Shown here: positions 32,975 through 45,345 of the stretch, one piece after another
Layout of the letters: each line of letters opens with the position of its first letter
Numbering within the stretch: the first letter of the stretch is position 1
Assembly (NCBI GenBank): GCA_963576475.1
Contig: OY754980.1
Span: 7,725,186-7,789,185, forward strand
DNA: 64,000 bases
Reading direction: 5' to 3'
Source: Molanna angustata
Taxonomy: Eukaryota > Arthropoda > Insecta > Trichoptera > Molannidae
The notes under the pieces: generated by a model
Told to the model about the DNA's origin: nothing
Database searches by the model: none
The model's input: the letters and a program-made list of their open reading frames with translations, nothing else
Made by a program: the position numbers and the translations under genes

Positions 32975-34085
32975 ATATTCCCTATATATGTACGTGCATG
33001 ATGATAAATTTTCTATCTCGACAGTATTTTTCTAAGTCGGATTTTTAATATGAAAAATTAAATACTTAACACGATTGATATCAAACAATAAATTGAGAAC
33101 TATTTTACATTCGAATTGAATAAGGTAGGAATATACAAATAAAAAAAGTATTTTTTAGTATAGTTTACGCCACTTTAATGCAAAAAGGTTGTAAAAAGGA
33201 TACTAGTAAAATTATCTATACAAAGCAACATAAAATATTACAAAAACAAAATAAAAACAGAAATAAATTCACTAATAAATATCAGTTAAGAATCCAAAAA
33301 AAAACCCACATAAGTTAGTTTTATTTATAAGCAAATAACATTAAAGGTATTCGAGTTACGATTTCGTTTGAAAATAAATCGTTTTATTTCCGTCTCTTTT
33401 GCCCAACATTTTCTTACTGTATCTCTAACGATAATGGAAATTTTATTAATGAAACAATGGCGGTGGAATGAAAAAAATGTGTCATTAAATATTCTATTGT
33501 AATTATATAAATTAATATGGTTTTCTTTGTTTATTCGTTCATTTTTATAAACAATATACTTTCTATTTCAAATGTTTATTTCTGTAACCATTAAACATAC
33601 GAGCAATATAGTCTGTAACCATTAAACCTAAGTAATATTGATAGTATATGTGGAATAATATATTATATGTAAGCGCTTTACATCTGGATATGTGAAAAAT
33701 CTATTTCATCGCACAATAGAAAGGAAAATACTCCCAAAGAAAACCCTCAATGAGGAGGAGGCTTCAACTCAATGTAGTTTACCGATGGATAATAATAGCT
33801 GATCTAATTTTGGGATTCCTCAGTTCACCGGGAGATTTCGAAGAATTCGAGAGAGGGGGGGGGGCAGAAATCGAGACTGAAGGGGAGGCGACAGTTTGCG
33901 TTGGTCTAGGGAAAAATTTTCAGAGTAAGGTCTGGAACGTTTGATACCAACGCGTCCAAGTACCATCAAGGAGAGAAACAGCAGAATAAAACACGTGGTT
34001 AACAAGTGACAAAAATTGAAAGCGTTTGTTGAACTAGATATTCTACGATATAACAAAAATGTATGCTTTCTCTCATAGGATCGTT
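32973..34085. other. AT-rich spacer
   Basis: No supported gene. A G-run (11 G interrupted by nothing but flanked by gaga) lies near 33853-33863. Confidence 0.45.
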
Positions 34086-34089
34086 TACT

Positions 34090-34250
34090 GAGGGTCTTGA
34101 TCTCCAACATTTGATTCCAACACAAGGTTTTTCCAGGCTTCTCTGTCCCGAGCAATGTAAAGCATCTTTAATCGTGGAGTTATCAGCTTCCTTGACCTGA
34201 TCGATCCATCTCATCACTCGTGTTTTCCTTCTCAATTCGTGTTCGAATCC
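34090..34250 (-). mobile_element. RTE-type LINE C-terminal fragment
   Basis: The minus strand reads ELRRKTRVMRWIDQVKEADN, then STIKDALHCSGQRSLEKPC. It ends close to a multi-stop region. It matches the GRRPMRWIDQVK type of last block. The downstream part of the minus strand is frame-shifted. Confidence 0.65.
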
Positions 34251-34254
34251 TGTT

Positions 34255-34345
34255 TCGTTCATCTATAGCACAAGGATTTATGCTTAATTAAGGGAATGTA
34301 GGACGATGTATATGTACCTACTTGAAACAAGGACATATAATTGAT
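34255..34345 (+). mobile_element. SINE C tail fragment
   Basis: tttcgttcatctatagcaca, agggaatgtaggacgatgta and acaaggacatataa, as in the SINE tail at 35775-35870. Confidence 0.6.
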
Positions 34346-35475
34346 TTTAAAAAAATACGTTAGACATTTGCATCATATTAAAATATAAAAACCTTGTGTC
34401 ACGATGTTCGTACACGCTAATCTCAGAAACCACCCAACCGATTAAAATTAAATTTTGTAATTGTATTATACTTGGTTCAGAATTGTAAGAAAGGATAGGT
34501 TTGGACACGTAAGGTGGTGCTGTTATCGGGAAATTTTTTGTATATTTATTAAGATTTCACATCATAAAATATATATAACTACAAATTTTGACTTCCCTAC
34601 ACCCCCCAATAATTTTTAATGCGAAATAAGGGTCGTGGTTCATTTTGAATTTGTGTAATCTTTCAATAGAGAATGAAGAAAGAGAACGAAAAAAATATGT
34701 AAAATAAATAAAATGACGTCTATATAAAATGCGATCTACATAGAAAGTGGTATATGGCAGACCAATACATAAAAGAAGTCTATATAAAATGCGATATGTG
34801 GCAGAACAACTTCTGCCCATTACAATATTATATAAGATATTCTCAGGTTAACAATAAAATGCGAAGAAAACAAATTTTCTGATCGAAATTGTAAAAAGAT
34901 TATAAGTTAACAAAAAATATTATTAAATATCGTATGATATCGAAGTTCTTTGAATTTGATTCATGACTGCGTTGGGAATGCGAATGGTAAAGTTGATGTT
35001 TTTGTCAAAAGGTTGTTATTTGACTAATGCCAACAAAATCAATCATGGTAAATCTAAATGAAGATTTTTTTATTTCTATTCTTATTCCGGAGACCGAAGA
35101 AAATATGTCCAATCAGAAAAATGTCTACGTGACTATATTTCTTGGATATTATAGGAGAGAGGAGGAATTTTTCTTTATTTTATTCTACCAACCGATCCAC
35201 CTTGTCGTGTTTTTTTTCATTTGGCATTTAGCTTTTGGGGTGGCAATACAGACTTTTTGGAAAGTGGGCAGTGAAAGTTGACTGCTCATCCGTTTCATCG
35301 CCGATACAAACAAAATGGATACCTATCTGAAAATACTGCAACATTATTTTTTTTTATATCTTACAGAGAACCTAACAGATAGATACCTACCAGGTAAAAT
35401 ATTTAATCATCAAGCATCCAAAAACAAGATATCACATTCTGCAAACTTATGTTTGTCATATCTCAGGTCAAGACT
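34346..35475. other. AT-rich spacer
   Basis: No supported feature. The short open frames (for example 35027-35281) have no domain signature and AT-driven composition. Confidence 0.45.
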
Positions 35476-35479
35476 AAAA

Positions 35480-35572
35480 ACTCAATTAAAACTGTGTTTG
35501 GTAATCGAATTCGGACCATCGGCTCATAAGTAAAATATCTAACCAACTGAGCTTTGAAGGCAGACAATGATT
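35480..35572 (-). mobile_element. SINE A head fragment
   Basis: taatcgaattcggaccatcg and atctaaccaactgagctttg are diverged B- and A-box complements of SINE A (compare 11640-11710). Confidence 0.55.
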
Positions 35573-35697
35573 TTGAAGAAAGCGAAACCTTTGCCTTTGG
35601 CCCAGGTATCAGATATTACTACTTGAGTCACGAAGAAACAAAAAAAAATCCTCGCTAGAATTATAATTAAAAGGAACTGACAAAGGATGGAATTCAG

Positions 35698-35890
35698 ATG
35701 GGTCGATGGCAGAGCGGTTAGCGCGCTGGGCTAGCAATTCAGTGGTCGTGAGTTCGAATCCTGCCTCGACCGATTTCGTTCACCTTTAGCACAAGCATTT
35801 ATTTGCTTATTTTAGGGAACGTAGGAAGATGTATATGTACTTGTTCAACAAGGACATATTAATTTTTTATGTAAAAAAAAAAAATTGTTT
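35698..35890 (+). mobile_element. tRNA-headed SINE C (best copy)
   Basis: The first about 74 nt fold as a tRNA: acceptor ggtcga with tcgacc, an A box in ggcagagcggttagcgcg and a B box in gagttcgaatcctgc. The tail contains cgatttcgttcacctttagc, gggaacgtaggaagatgtat and poly-A. The intact acceptor pairing suggests a fairly young copy. Not called as a tRNA gene because the same head plus tail recurs at 11298, 17692, 34255 and 41760. Confidence 0.85.
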
Positions 35891-38225
35891 ATTGTAATTG
35901 TAATGGATGTGATTTTATGTTACAATTTTTTTATACGTTGTATTTTTTTAATTCAATTTTGATTTTTGTGTTTTTCTTGTGACGAAATTTATATTTGTCC
36001 ATAAAATGATATTGTACATTCAAAAAATCAACAACTGAAATAAATTATTGCGTTATTAATGATGGAATTTTTTATTAAAATTGAAATGGAAGTGATCTTT
36101 TTGAGTATTCGAAAAAGCATTCAGCATTATAAATATCAAAAAGGTGGAATTAATTACAACAGCAAAAATAAAATCATTTGATTTGGACGGGAGTTGAATA
36201 ATTGTTCCCGGCGAACAGTCCAGATGATTCGTTTTTACCTGTGTGGGGAGGGTAACTAGGTGTTGTATTTGATAAAGGCAAACAATGTCCAACAAAGCTG
36301 AAAAGCTCTGTGTAGAATTTTTCATGCTGTTTGGTTCGATTCGTTTCCAATAAGAAAAAACAAAACAAAAAAATACGCAGACAAATACACCAAGAGCGAA
36401 AGAAAGAGACAGACTGTTAAAATAAATGAGATGGGATAGAAAAGAAAATTTTACACCAGACATACAAGCTAAATGCTGCAACACATTCCTATATGTATAA
36501 AAAATATTTTTTAATTTTTTTAAAATTTTATTTAACAGTTCGTCAACAGCTATGAAAAAATTTACAAATAAACATTTTACATTTAAATAAAGCCAATTAT
36601 TATAGACCGAACATTATAGAATTAAATTATACATTTAATAATAATTCATAATACAAACGATAGGTTTTTTTGGCACAGAAAAACAGACTCAAAAATATAT
36701 TCATTAAGTAACGAAACAATAAGTTTTTTATTATAATTTAATTTTATTTGGTATTTTAATAAAATTAACCAAAATATTTTGGCATGAACATCATAAGAGT
36801 GTTTTTTTTAATATAATTTGGAATAATGAACCAATTATTTGACTCATTGGTTAACATATAACACATTCCTATAATAATTATTTTTATCCGGTTCGAAGGA
36901 CCAAAAATGTAAACACCGTTTGCCGAATTGCGAATCGATGTTTATGTGGACTGTATATAATTTACGAGATTGTATGCGACGTATGCATGTGTGAAAAATG
37001 ACGGTAGAAGATTGGAATAAAGGATAATCTGAATGTAATGTTCGATTCAAAAATCACGATTTAAGTTTATTTAATTTGGTAAAAAATAGATTTTGTTGTA
37101 ATGCAAAATAGGTAATCGTATAAATATTGCTATGTGGCAGAAAGAGATGAAAAATATAGGGAATGGATGGGGTCACCAATGTGTTATAATAAATATTATT
37201 TAGTACCTAAAAAACAGGATTGATTACAATTTGTATTGCATATTTTCTAATGCTACCCTAAAATTTAGGAAAATCATTTAAGATTATTCATTTTTAAATC
37301 CAAGTTTTCAAATCACATAAATAAATTTAAATGCGATATTTTTTGTCCATAAATGGAGGAAGCAGTTAGGCATAACTTTGATTGTTCGAGAATGACGGCA
37401 GTTTTTTAAAGAAGACACATTTCGTAAAATATTAAATTCATCTATATACAAAGGAAATTTTCATGTTTTCTTCGACACTATTGCCAACCATCAGGACCAA
37501 TTGACGTCGTACAGACTTCTTTGTATTCCAACTCTCTCTCTCTTTCTTTCTCTCCGTGGGGACGTAGCCGCAAAAAACAAATTAAGGTTTTTACAAAGAT
37601 CAAACAATCAGCATTTTCAGATTTCAACCAACGCCTCCTGAAAATACAATGGACCTCCAGGTTCCGAGCTTTTGTTCCACATCCTTTTGAAGCCAAGATG
37701 AGCCGAGCCGGTCGGGTTTTCTTTATTTTTTGTCCCCAGCACAGTTAGTTTCGAACGACGCGAGAACTGAGTCAAGATGGGAGAATTTAACAACACAGGG
37801 AGCTGATAATCGGCGAACTTGTATTGTTCCGGACTGACATTATGTTGATATTATTATAAAATACTATTGTAAACAAGAAAAAAGAGAATCCATACGGAGA
37901 AAGTAATCCACAAGCTCTAAAGTCACGAAAGTTGTTTTGAAATATAAAAAAAAACGTTTTAGTACAAAAAATCCCAAAAAGTAAAGTTTCATTGCATTTC
38001 TTAAAATATAAGAAAGCGTACTATTATAGAGTACGTATTAAATCTGTTATGAAAAAGAAGAGGTCGCGCTGAAACCAGCCGTTCTTCCTCCACCACCACC
38101 CGTTCTGCTTATGGGGACTAATAACGGCCCCTTGAAAAACTCTGAAAGAACACATAAAGAACATACGAAGAGTCCGGAGAACTCTAAAACCTTGCAGACA
38201 CTGCACTTAATGTGCCAAAGAGAAC
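35891..38225. other. AT-rich spacer with one GC-richer patch
   Basis: No gene supported. The patch at about 37460-37760 is notably less AT-rich and has a CT run (ctctctctctctttctttct), but no frame is convincing. A LINE-like 3' end fragment (ttaacagttcgtcaacagct) lies near 36530. Confidence 0.45.
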
Positions 38226-38228
38226 TAA

Positions 38229-38594
38229 TCATGTTGAAACAACTGGCTCACTGCTCAGTGATAGTGAAGATAATAGTGCACCGAATTTAAGACAGAAAGT
38301 CTTGAAAGCCCTAAAGTTGCTCTTCGTGGCTACAAGGTCCGCATGTTCAATGGGTCCAAAGAAATTCCCTCGGACATCGTCGTAGAGTTCTCGTCGGAAA
38401 GTTGACACGGAGAAGTTAGTGCATTCCCATAGGATATGCTCAGAAGTCTGTTCAGGGTTATGACAAAGCTGACATGAGGACGAATCGGATAAGTGAAAAC
38501 GAAAGAGACAACTTTTGAAACTGCCGTGTCCAGTAAGGAATTGCGTGGTCCAATAATCGGGAACAATCCACGAGGAAAAAATTCGAGTCCTCAC
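38229..38594 (-). mobile_element. LINE C-terminus with zinc-knuckle block
   Basis: A minus-strand frame open for about 120 residues contains YWTTQFLTGHGSFKSCLFRF, then SDSSSCQLCHNPEQTSEHIL, then WECTNFS and a stop at 38231-38229. The LTGHGxF...C-x2-C-x-x-x-x-E-T-x-x-H-I-L-x-x-C layout is the conserved C-terminal block of R1/LOA/Jockey-type LINE polymerases. The polymerase and endonuclease are missing. Confidence 0.8.
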
Positions 38595-39940
38595 CAGCCG
38601 TTTAAAATTTATTCATGGTTAAAAAAAATAAATCATTAAACACGTGAAAATAAAACAGCTCCGAAAATACATATTAATTTTGTTACTATTCGTAGGTGAC
38701 ATCTATGCAAAAGTAGCATTTATGCATTCACAGTACCTACCAACATTTTTTTTTAAATTTACTTTCATCATTAAAGCGATTTTCAATCGATAAAGTTGAT
38801 ACTCGTATATCGAAGTTGTTTTCAAGTGGAATATCACATTATCCAATTAATATAGTGCCTTTTTATCTGGTAACCTTAATGAAAGGAAAAAATATTTCAT
38901 AGACAAAGCATAAATGCATATTGTCTATGAAAATAAAATAAATTAAAAATATTCATTAAGTATTGTTCACCTCGAAATACTCAGTACCATAATTGATTAA
39001 TATAATATTTTAAAATTCCAAATACTGTTGACTTGAGATTCAGCACACAAAGAAGTGGGTTTATATAGCTTTTTATAAGCTCCCGATGTTTGCTCTCCGG
39101 AGAGCTTCCTCCAATAAAACTCGAAAAGAAATTGTTTTTATAGAGTTACAATAATGAATTATTTACGTTTGGAAGAGCCAACTAATGATCTAATGTCTCT
39201 ATTTATACTGTAAAGATGTCATTATTGAAACGAATAAGCGGAAGTTTTTATTATTGAAATCATTTTTCACAGTTAAAGGCGTGTCATTGAAAAAGCTTAA
39301 GGTAAGGTTTTTAACATAGTCGAAAAATAAAAAAAAATTAAATATTTAATTTCAAAAACATAAAAAGTTTTGTTGTTTAAATTCTAGCCAACGAATGAGT
39401 TAATTGATAGGCATTGTTAGTTCTGAATAAGAAGCGGCAGCTTCAAAAACGGTTTTAGTAAATAGCTTATTAAAATACATGAAAATTAAAATATTCTGTT
39501 CAATAAACTATTTTCAATTTTTATTACTTAACATGAACTAAATTTTTCACCATTATTTATACTCTCTCGAGAACTTGATGAATTTTCAAATCGATTATTT
39601 CACTGCTTCCTTTTTGTATATATCTCTCGTTCGGCCAAAGCTTTGTGAACTGAATTGAAACTTGTGTATTTAATTTATCTGGGGCTTTGTATAATAAAGT
39701 CTGTTCCGCCTCTATTCTCACGTTGGTCCATCTAATCAAATACGTGGATCTGTACAGCTTTTGGGAGTTTGGTCAGTGTGAATATATAACAAAAATGATT
39801 GTATTTTTCTCTCAGTTACGTTATTATAATTATTCAAATATTCCTCCTTCAATATTTGAATAGTACTGATTGATAGAATAAAACATACCTATTGGTGTCA
39901 TGGATAATAAAATCTTGAATAAAAACAATATTAATATTTC
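38595..39940. other. AT-rich spacer
   Basis: No supported feature. Confidence 0.5.
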
Positions 39941-39944
39941 ATCG

Positions 39945-40350
39945 GTCCTAACAAAACGAATAATGCACAAGCTGTTAGTGACACAGAGATCTATGCAGAA
40001 AAAGTTGCTGGGTATTTCAATAAGGGACAGAATTCAGAATGTCATAATAAGAGATAGAACCAAAGTAGCCGATGTAGCGGAAGGGTCGCTGGCCTAAAGT
40101 GGAGCTGGGCTGGGCATATTGCCAGATGCCAGGATTCACGATGGACTAAAAATATTGTAGAATGGCGACCGAGAACAAGCCGAAGAGGTGTCGGCAGACC
40201 CCAGGCAAGGTGGTCTGATGACATCAAGAAATGTGCCGGAGGGAGATGGATGCAGTGTGCCCAAGATAGGGAGTTGTGGAGGATCAAGGGGGAGGCCTAT
40301 GTCCAAGAATGGATAAAAACAGGCTGAAGAAGAAGAAGAAGAAGATCGTT
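39945..40350 (+). mobile_element. RTE-type LINE C-terminus, family R2
   Basis: The plus strand reads KLLVTQRSMQKKLLGISIRD, then RTKVADV. After a frameshift near 40075 it continues with KWSWAGHIARCQDSRWTKNI, then RRGVGRPQARWSDDIKKCAG and RELWRIKGEAYVQEWIKTG, then a stop and an (AAG)n tail. Close relative of 57585-58015. Confidence 0.82.
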
Positions 40351-40485
40351 AAAATATCAGTGCTTTAAATCTGTATTTTGAATCAAAATTAACAAAGAGC
40401 TAGTTTTCATGTAAATTTATGATTTTCATATCAAAAATACCTAATTAGTACCTACGGTCACTTTTTGCAATCGATTTCAGGCTTT

Positions 40486-40600
40486 TTTATTTATTTATTT
40501 TATTGATTTACAGAACCAATAGTTTACATTACAAATTTATAGTACCTATACTATATGAATCATGTTATAAACCTTAAATCAAATATTTTTAAAACATATC
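40486..40600 (-). mobile_element. LINE 3' end with (AAAT)n tail
   Basis: tttatttatttattttattg then atttacagaaccaatagtt resembles the minus-strand LINE ends at 27065, 59728 and 59933. Coding part absent. Confidence 0.4.
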
Positions 40601-40639
40601 TTGTTAATTTGGCACACTCGTCAACATGCGTTTATAGAA

Positions 40640-41215
40640 AATCGAGCTCCTGGTAATACCAACGTAAACATTTCTTCTTCCTTTTCGTAGATCCGAAGAT
40701 CTGTTTCTACCTCTATTCTGTCTCCTGCGATATGGACTGCCAGCTGTCTCGCCATCTCTATGGAGGTCTTCCTGGTGGACTTCTTCCAGCTGGGTTCTCC
40801 TGGAGAGCGATACGTGGGAGTTTATTTTCATCCATTCTGTTAACATGTAAGCTCCAATATCGCCTCCGCTGTCTTTCCTATTTGACGATGTCTTCCGTAC
40901 TACACTTTTTTCCTTATTTCAGTATTTCGGATTCGGTCTCTTAGAGTGTTTCCGGTTATACATCTCAATGTCCTCATCTCTGATGTTCTCAGAAGAGATT
41001 TTGTTCTCGTTGTGTCTGCTCTGGTCTCTTCTTCGTAGGTGGCAATGGGTTTTACACATGTTTTATATATCCGAAATTTTGCTTTCGATATTCATGTGCT
41101 TATTCCTCCATATACTTTCCTTTAGGCATACCGATATTGCAGCTGTTTTATTTACTTGTCTTAATGTTTCGTCGTATAGGCTACCGTTGTTTCGTCGTAT
41201 AGGCTACAACTCCGC
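40640..41215 (-). mobile_element. RTE-type LINE C-terminus, family R4
   Basis: Minus-strand frames give HVNRMDENKLPRIALQENPA, then GRSPPGRPP and RWRDSWQSISQETE, matching the plus-strand copy at 43468-43880 (SRPRGRPPKRWRDSWQSNSQ). Upstream pieces with NTLRDRIRN-like sequence are present near 40940-40990. Frames are broken. Confidence 0.7.
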
Positions 41216-41870
41216 AGTTGCTGGTCCCAATCCCGAATGAGAAAGGAGGAAAGATTATGGACAAGGTTAGCCATCTATCCATAATTAAGTACAAATGGCT
41301 CACAGAACCACTAATAAAGCCTACGTTAGTATAAATTATTTTTAATCGCCTTTGACGTAATTATACAAAAATGGCGCTATGCAAGTTATCCATATATGAA
41401 AATTTTTATTATTCGATCCACAAACTAAAAATTTAAAATGTTCATATCCTATATGGATAACGCTACAAATTGAATGTTAGGAGTAAAGGTGAAAATTGGA
41501 AACAATTATATATTAATCCCATATTAATTTGATTCCGATCAGGCGATCCTCATCGTTTTTATTGCCCGGCCATGCCATCAAATTATGTACATTTCCGTTT
41601 CAATCCCCCAATTACTTTCGAAACCAGCTCATCTAAATAACTGCTGAGCTTTAATTAAATTTTACACATTAAAAACATTTATCCTTTCAGAAAATAGACG
41701 CAAAAAATGTCCGGTTTATGTTTATTAAAATATTTGTGAACGTCAAATGCATATTTATGGGACCGCGGGTTCGAATAATGTCTCGACTGATTTTGTTCGT
41801 CTTTATTACAAGTAAATGTTTAAGTAATTGTTTGTTCAAGTAAATAGAAATTTTTAAAAAGGTTTATATC
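41216..41870. other. AT-rich spacer with SINE C fragment
   Basis: At 41762-41850, accgcgggttcgaataatgt and ttgttcgtctttattacaag resemble the B box and tail of SINE C. Nothing else is supported. Confidence 0.4.
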
Positions 41871-41871
41871 A

Positions 41872-42115
41872 TGTATTTCCAGAATATGATTTGGCCACTG
41901 TTCAATTGCCTCCCATCTGTATAGAATTAGGGTTTTAAGTAGTCCTCTTTGTCAGTGTGGTGAGGAGGATGAAACAATCAATCAAGTATTTTCAAACTGT
42001 AAAAACAATACCAATTTCAAAAGTACCTATATACGAGATGTAGACTTCTCCTGCAAACCAATCCGCAGGATTGAGACTGTAGAGAGAGATACAGATTACT
42101 CATCAAAATTTTTAT
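41872..42115 (+). mobile_element. LINE C-terminal zinc-knuckle fragment
   Basis: The plus strand reads GHCSIASHLYRIRVLSSPLC, then QCGEEDETINQVFSNCKNNT, then NFKSTYIRDVDFSCKP. The CxCGxxxETxxHxxxxC layout is the C-terminal block of R1/Jockey-type LINEs, here with Q replacing the histidine. Confidence 0.75.
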
Positions 42116-43465
42116 TAGTAATAATCTAAACATATGACCAACAATAACTTTCCTTATCAACAGTAAACATTAAATTGGCACAGAGCACTCTTTTCAGTGT
42201 GAATTGCCTGATACAAAAAAAAGTAATTGCTTAGTTCGTATTACTTTTTTAAACATGATTTTTTTAATAATGGAGGTACAACAAAATAAAGCATTAAAAA
42301 CAGAGACAATGAAAGAGTACACTTACACAGTACACATCCATACCATCGACACTCTCACGTTTTGTTGTCAATTTGTGTTTTCGCTCTCCAATATGATAGG
42401 GATAGTCCCTGTGTTATATTGGGAGCAGTCATTGCTTTTGTAAGCTAAACAACATTCTTTTGATTAAACTGATTTCAGCATAATAATGATTATAAATTAG
42501 ATCAAAAGACACAATGAGATGTTAAATAAATGTAGTTTCAAACTTTATTATTCTAAAAATCAAAAGTATACATACATACATCTATGGTTTGTTCATTGTA
42601 GGTCGTGTACTTAGTTCACATACCTGAAACAAGAGAAAATGATATGTCAACAATATTGAAGAATAAAAAAAAAAAAACAAAAATGCAAAAACCAATAACG
42701 GAGTAGATATTTGAGTTTGAAATACCTCAAAAGCCTTCTTGAAAAAGACGCAAAAAAACTTTTTTAATATGACTCATAACACAAGTACCTACCTCGGAAA
42801 CGTATAAGTGAGGTCGATCTCAAGTCGAATGGAGTTAAGAATTCACTAAGACCACTCAAATAAACATTATCAAAAAAATATATATATTTTATGTCATACT
42901 TTGTACCAATAATTCTGAGAATAAGAAATCGGTATTCTTAATTGAAAGAATATTTTCATGTTTTGAATTTCAAATAATATTTTGATAATAATTTATATTC
43001 AATATGTTTATACCTATTTTTTTATGAACTATGTTACAGAATATATATTTAGTAAATGCGAAATTCTCAGAATATAAAATTCAAGTAATTTTATTATTCA
43101 ATATAATACAATGATACGTTTTTTCTGAAAATATAAGGTATTTATATTGAAGGTATTTTTAACTTAAAAACAATAAATTGTTAATATGTTTTTCGAAACG
43201 CAAGAGCATTTTTTTCAAGAGAGGTCTGATTGGTTGGAATAAATTGATATTCAGCAGTAAATTCGCCAGTTGCACAGGATCCCAGGAAGTAAGTACCTAT
43301 TCATACATTAACAAATTGACTAACCATATAAATTTCCCATTGTCTATGAAAACTTGCATAGCGAATGCACTTCGTTGTTAGATCTACGTAATCAAAAAGA
43401 GCAGTGAGCAAGTACCTATCTGTGTTTTATAATTTTTTCATGTTTTGTCGATAGATATTGCCTTG
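42116..43465. other. AT-rich spacer with a possible host terminal exon
   Basis: On the minus strand at 42625-42535 there is a good acceptor (cattttctcttgtttcAG), then about 90 nt with an early stop, then AATAAA near 42550. This may be the last exon of an unseen gene. Nothing else is supported in this stretch. Confidence 0.25.
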
Positions 43466-43467
43466 TA

Positions 43468-43885
43468 GGTGCAATCTGAGTGTTGGAAATGACGTAATAG
43501 AGCAAGAGACGCAATTTAAATATCTAGGGATCGAGATGGCATGTCACAATGATCCGTATGGAGAAGTGACACAGCAAGCACACAAGGTCGCAGCAATCTA
43601 GGGCTGTCTGAGGGAAAATATATGGAAGAACAAACACATGAGCACCAAGGGCAAAATGAGGATCTACAAAACGTGCGTCAGACCCATCCTAACATACGCC
43701 ATTGAATCCAGAGCTGATACCGTCCGTACCAACATACAAGACATACCGGAAGGGTCTCGACCACGAGGACGCCCACCAAAAAGATGGCGAGATAGTTGGC
43801 AGTCCAACTCACAGGAGGCTGAAAATGCAGTATAAAACAGGCCCTTGGCCTAATGAAAGAAGAAGAAGATTGCCTTACATAAATA
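43468..43885 (+). mobile_element. RTE-type LINE C-terminus with internal deletion, family R4
   Basis: The plus strand reads NDVIEQETQFKYLGIEMACH, then TKGKMRIYKTCVRPILTYAI. It then jumps directly to TNIQDIPEGSRPRGRPPKRW and RDSWQSNSQEAENAV, stop, and an agaagaagaa tail. The DNA-binding middle part (GHVxRxD region) is deleted between about 43715 and 43725. Confidence 0.75.
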
Positions 43886-45194
43886 CATAACCTTTTGAAA
43901 CCTAAAACAAATATTAAAAAATGCAAATTGGTAAGATTTTCTTTTATAAATGAAATATAAAAAAAACTAAAATAATAGACAGTCTCTTGAGGGTTCATGA
44001 TTAAAAATGGACAGTAGGAAAATTAAAATTTTACGTTGATAATTGAAAATGTTTTATGGAAATTGGAGAGTTAAAAGCAAACACATAAAAGGTCAATGGT
44101 TGAACCACTTTTAAATTATTAATTTTATTAATTAAAACAAAATGAAATATTCATATTATTGGTGAGATATAACTAAAATTATCCATGTTTCTGAACAGGT
44201 GGTCTTTTAACAGTTAATAATGTGTATTTATTTTTATTTTATTTTTGTTCGATGGAGACAAGGTTTTTAATTTGTTTTTTCAGTCTGGATCTGTGAGACG
44301 ATAAACATCGTAAGTCTCCAAAATGTGGCAACTTGTTATTGGGTGCGTGTAAAATATATATAGAAAATACATAGTACTTCTAAGTTAAAATAAAATAAAA
44401 AGGCGCTAAATTAGAAAAACCCCCAATTTATGATGGTTTTATGTTAACATATTGGAAATCGATTTATAGATTATTAAATGTAATTTTAAAAAAATATATC
44501 TTGGCAGAATCGATTTATTACGACCCGATTTCTTTGCCGAGACATCTCGTCATAATCAAGGTCTAAAAGAAACTAACTTCGTTTGTAAATTTCGTATTTT
44601 GGTTTCTGTTGCAAGGGTAAATTCATTATACAAAAAAATGTCGGATGATTGAAGTCAAGATGTATGTAGGTTATATTATGTTAGATTTACAAATGAAGGA
44701 AATAAAATGCGTGCAAAAGAGTAGGTTCAATGCGAGAAAATGATGAATGGAATTTTCAAATAACATCTTGAACATGTTTTATACACAAAAATCTATATTA
44801 GCTATTGAATATTTCTCCTGTACGTACTTTTCTTTTATTCGATTTCTTCGAAAATACATTAGAACGAGAAGGGAAGGCAAATTTGATGGAACATACATAC
44901 ATATTACGAAAAAAATATATATAAAGTATGAAGTATATATATTTTTTATTTCGTTGGAGTGTATTTTTTTACATCAAACGTATCGAATACAAATATTGTA
45001 AGGTTGACTTTTCACAACGGCAAACCCGAAATTTTCTAATGAAAGAAGTTTTTTAAGAGCAAGAAGTTTTGAAAATACTCTTACTCGATGTGATTTTATT
45101 TTGATTCTTTGTTGTTTCGATTGCAAACGATAATTTTTATTTAATTTATTATATTCCGATAATATTTACACATTGACATTATGATGGAGATGAT
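43886..45194. other. AT-rich spacer with SINE A body fragment
   Basis: At 44279-44350, cagtctggatctgtgagacg and tctccaaaatgtggcaactt match the body of SINE A (plus). No gene supported. Confidence 0.5.
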
Positions 45195-45345
45195 GGTTAA
45201 AGGATCGACTGGTAGAAGGCGACCTCACCGGATGAATCTGAAAGAGGTGTGTCACGACATGAATTGTACCTCTATATATATATTTGAAGACATCCGCTGA
45301 AGCCAGAGCGGAGTGTTAAATAGAGATGCATCGATTTGTTGCAAA
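45195..45345 (+). mobile_element. possible RTE-type LINE fragment
   Basis: The plus strand reads GSTGRRRPHRMNLKEVCHDM, then IFEDIR and SQSGVLNRDASI with a stop between. It looks like a decayed GRRxxRMxxxEVxxD last block. Weak. Confidence 0.35.

Noticed and set aside
35698..35771. Functional tRNA gene
   Set aside because: The tRNA-like fold is real, but the same head with the same tail occurs at other sites, showing it is a SINE head.
36056..36484. 142-residue minus-strand frame, partly hydrophobic
   Set aside because: AT-driven composition, no domain or motif recognised, no splice or promoter support; likely chance.
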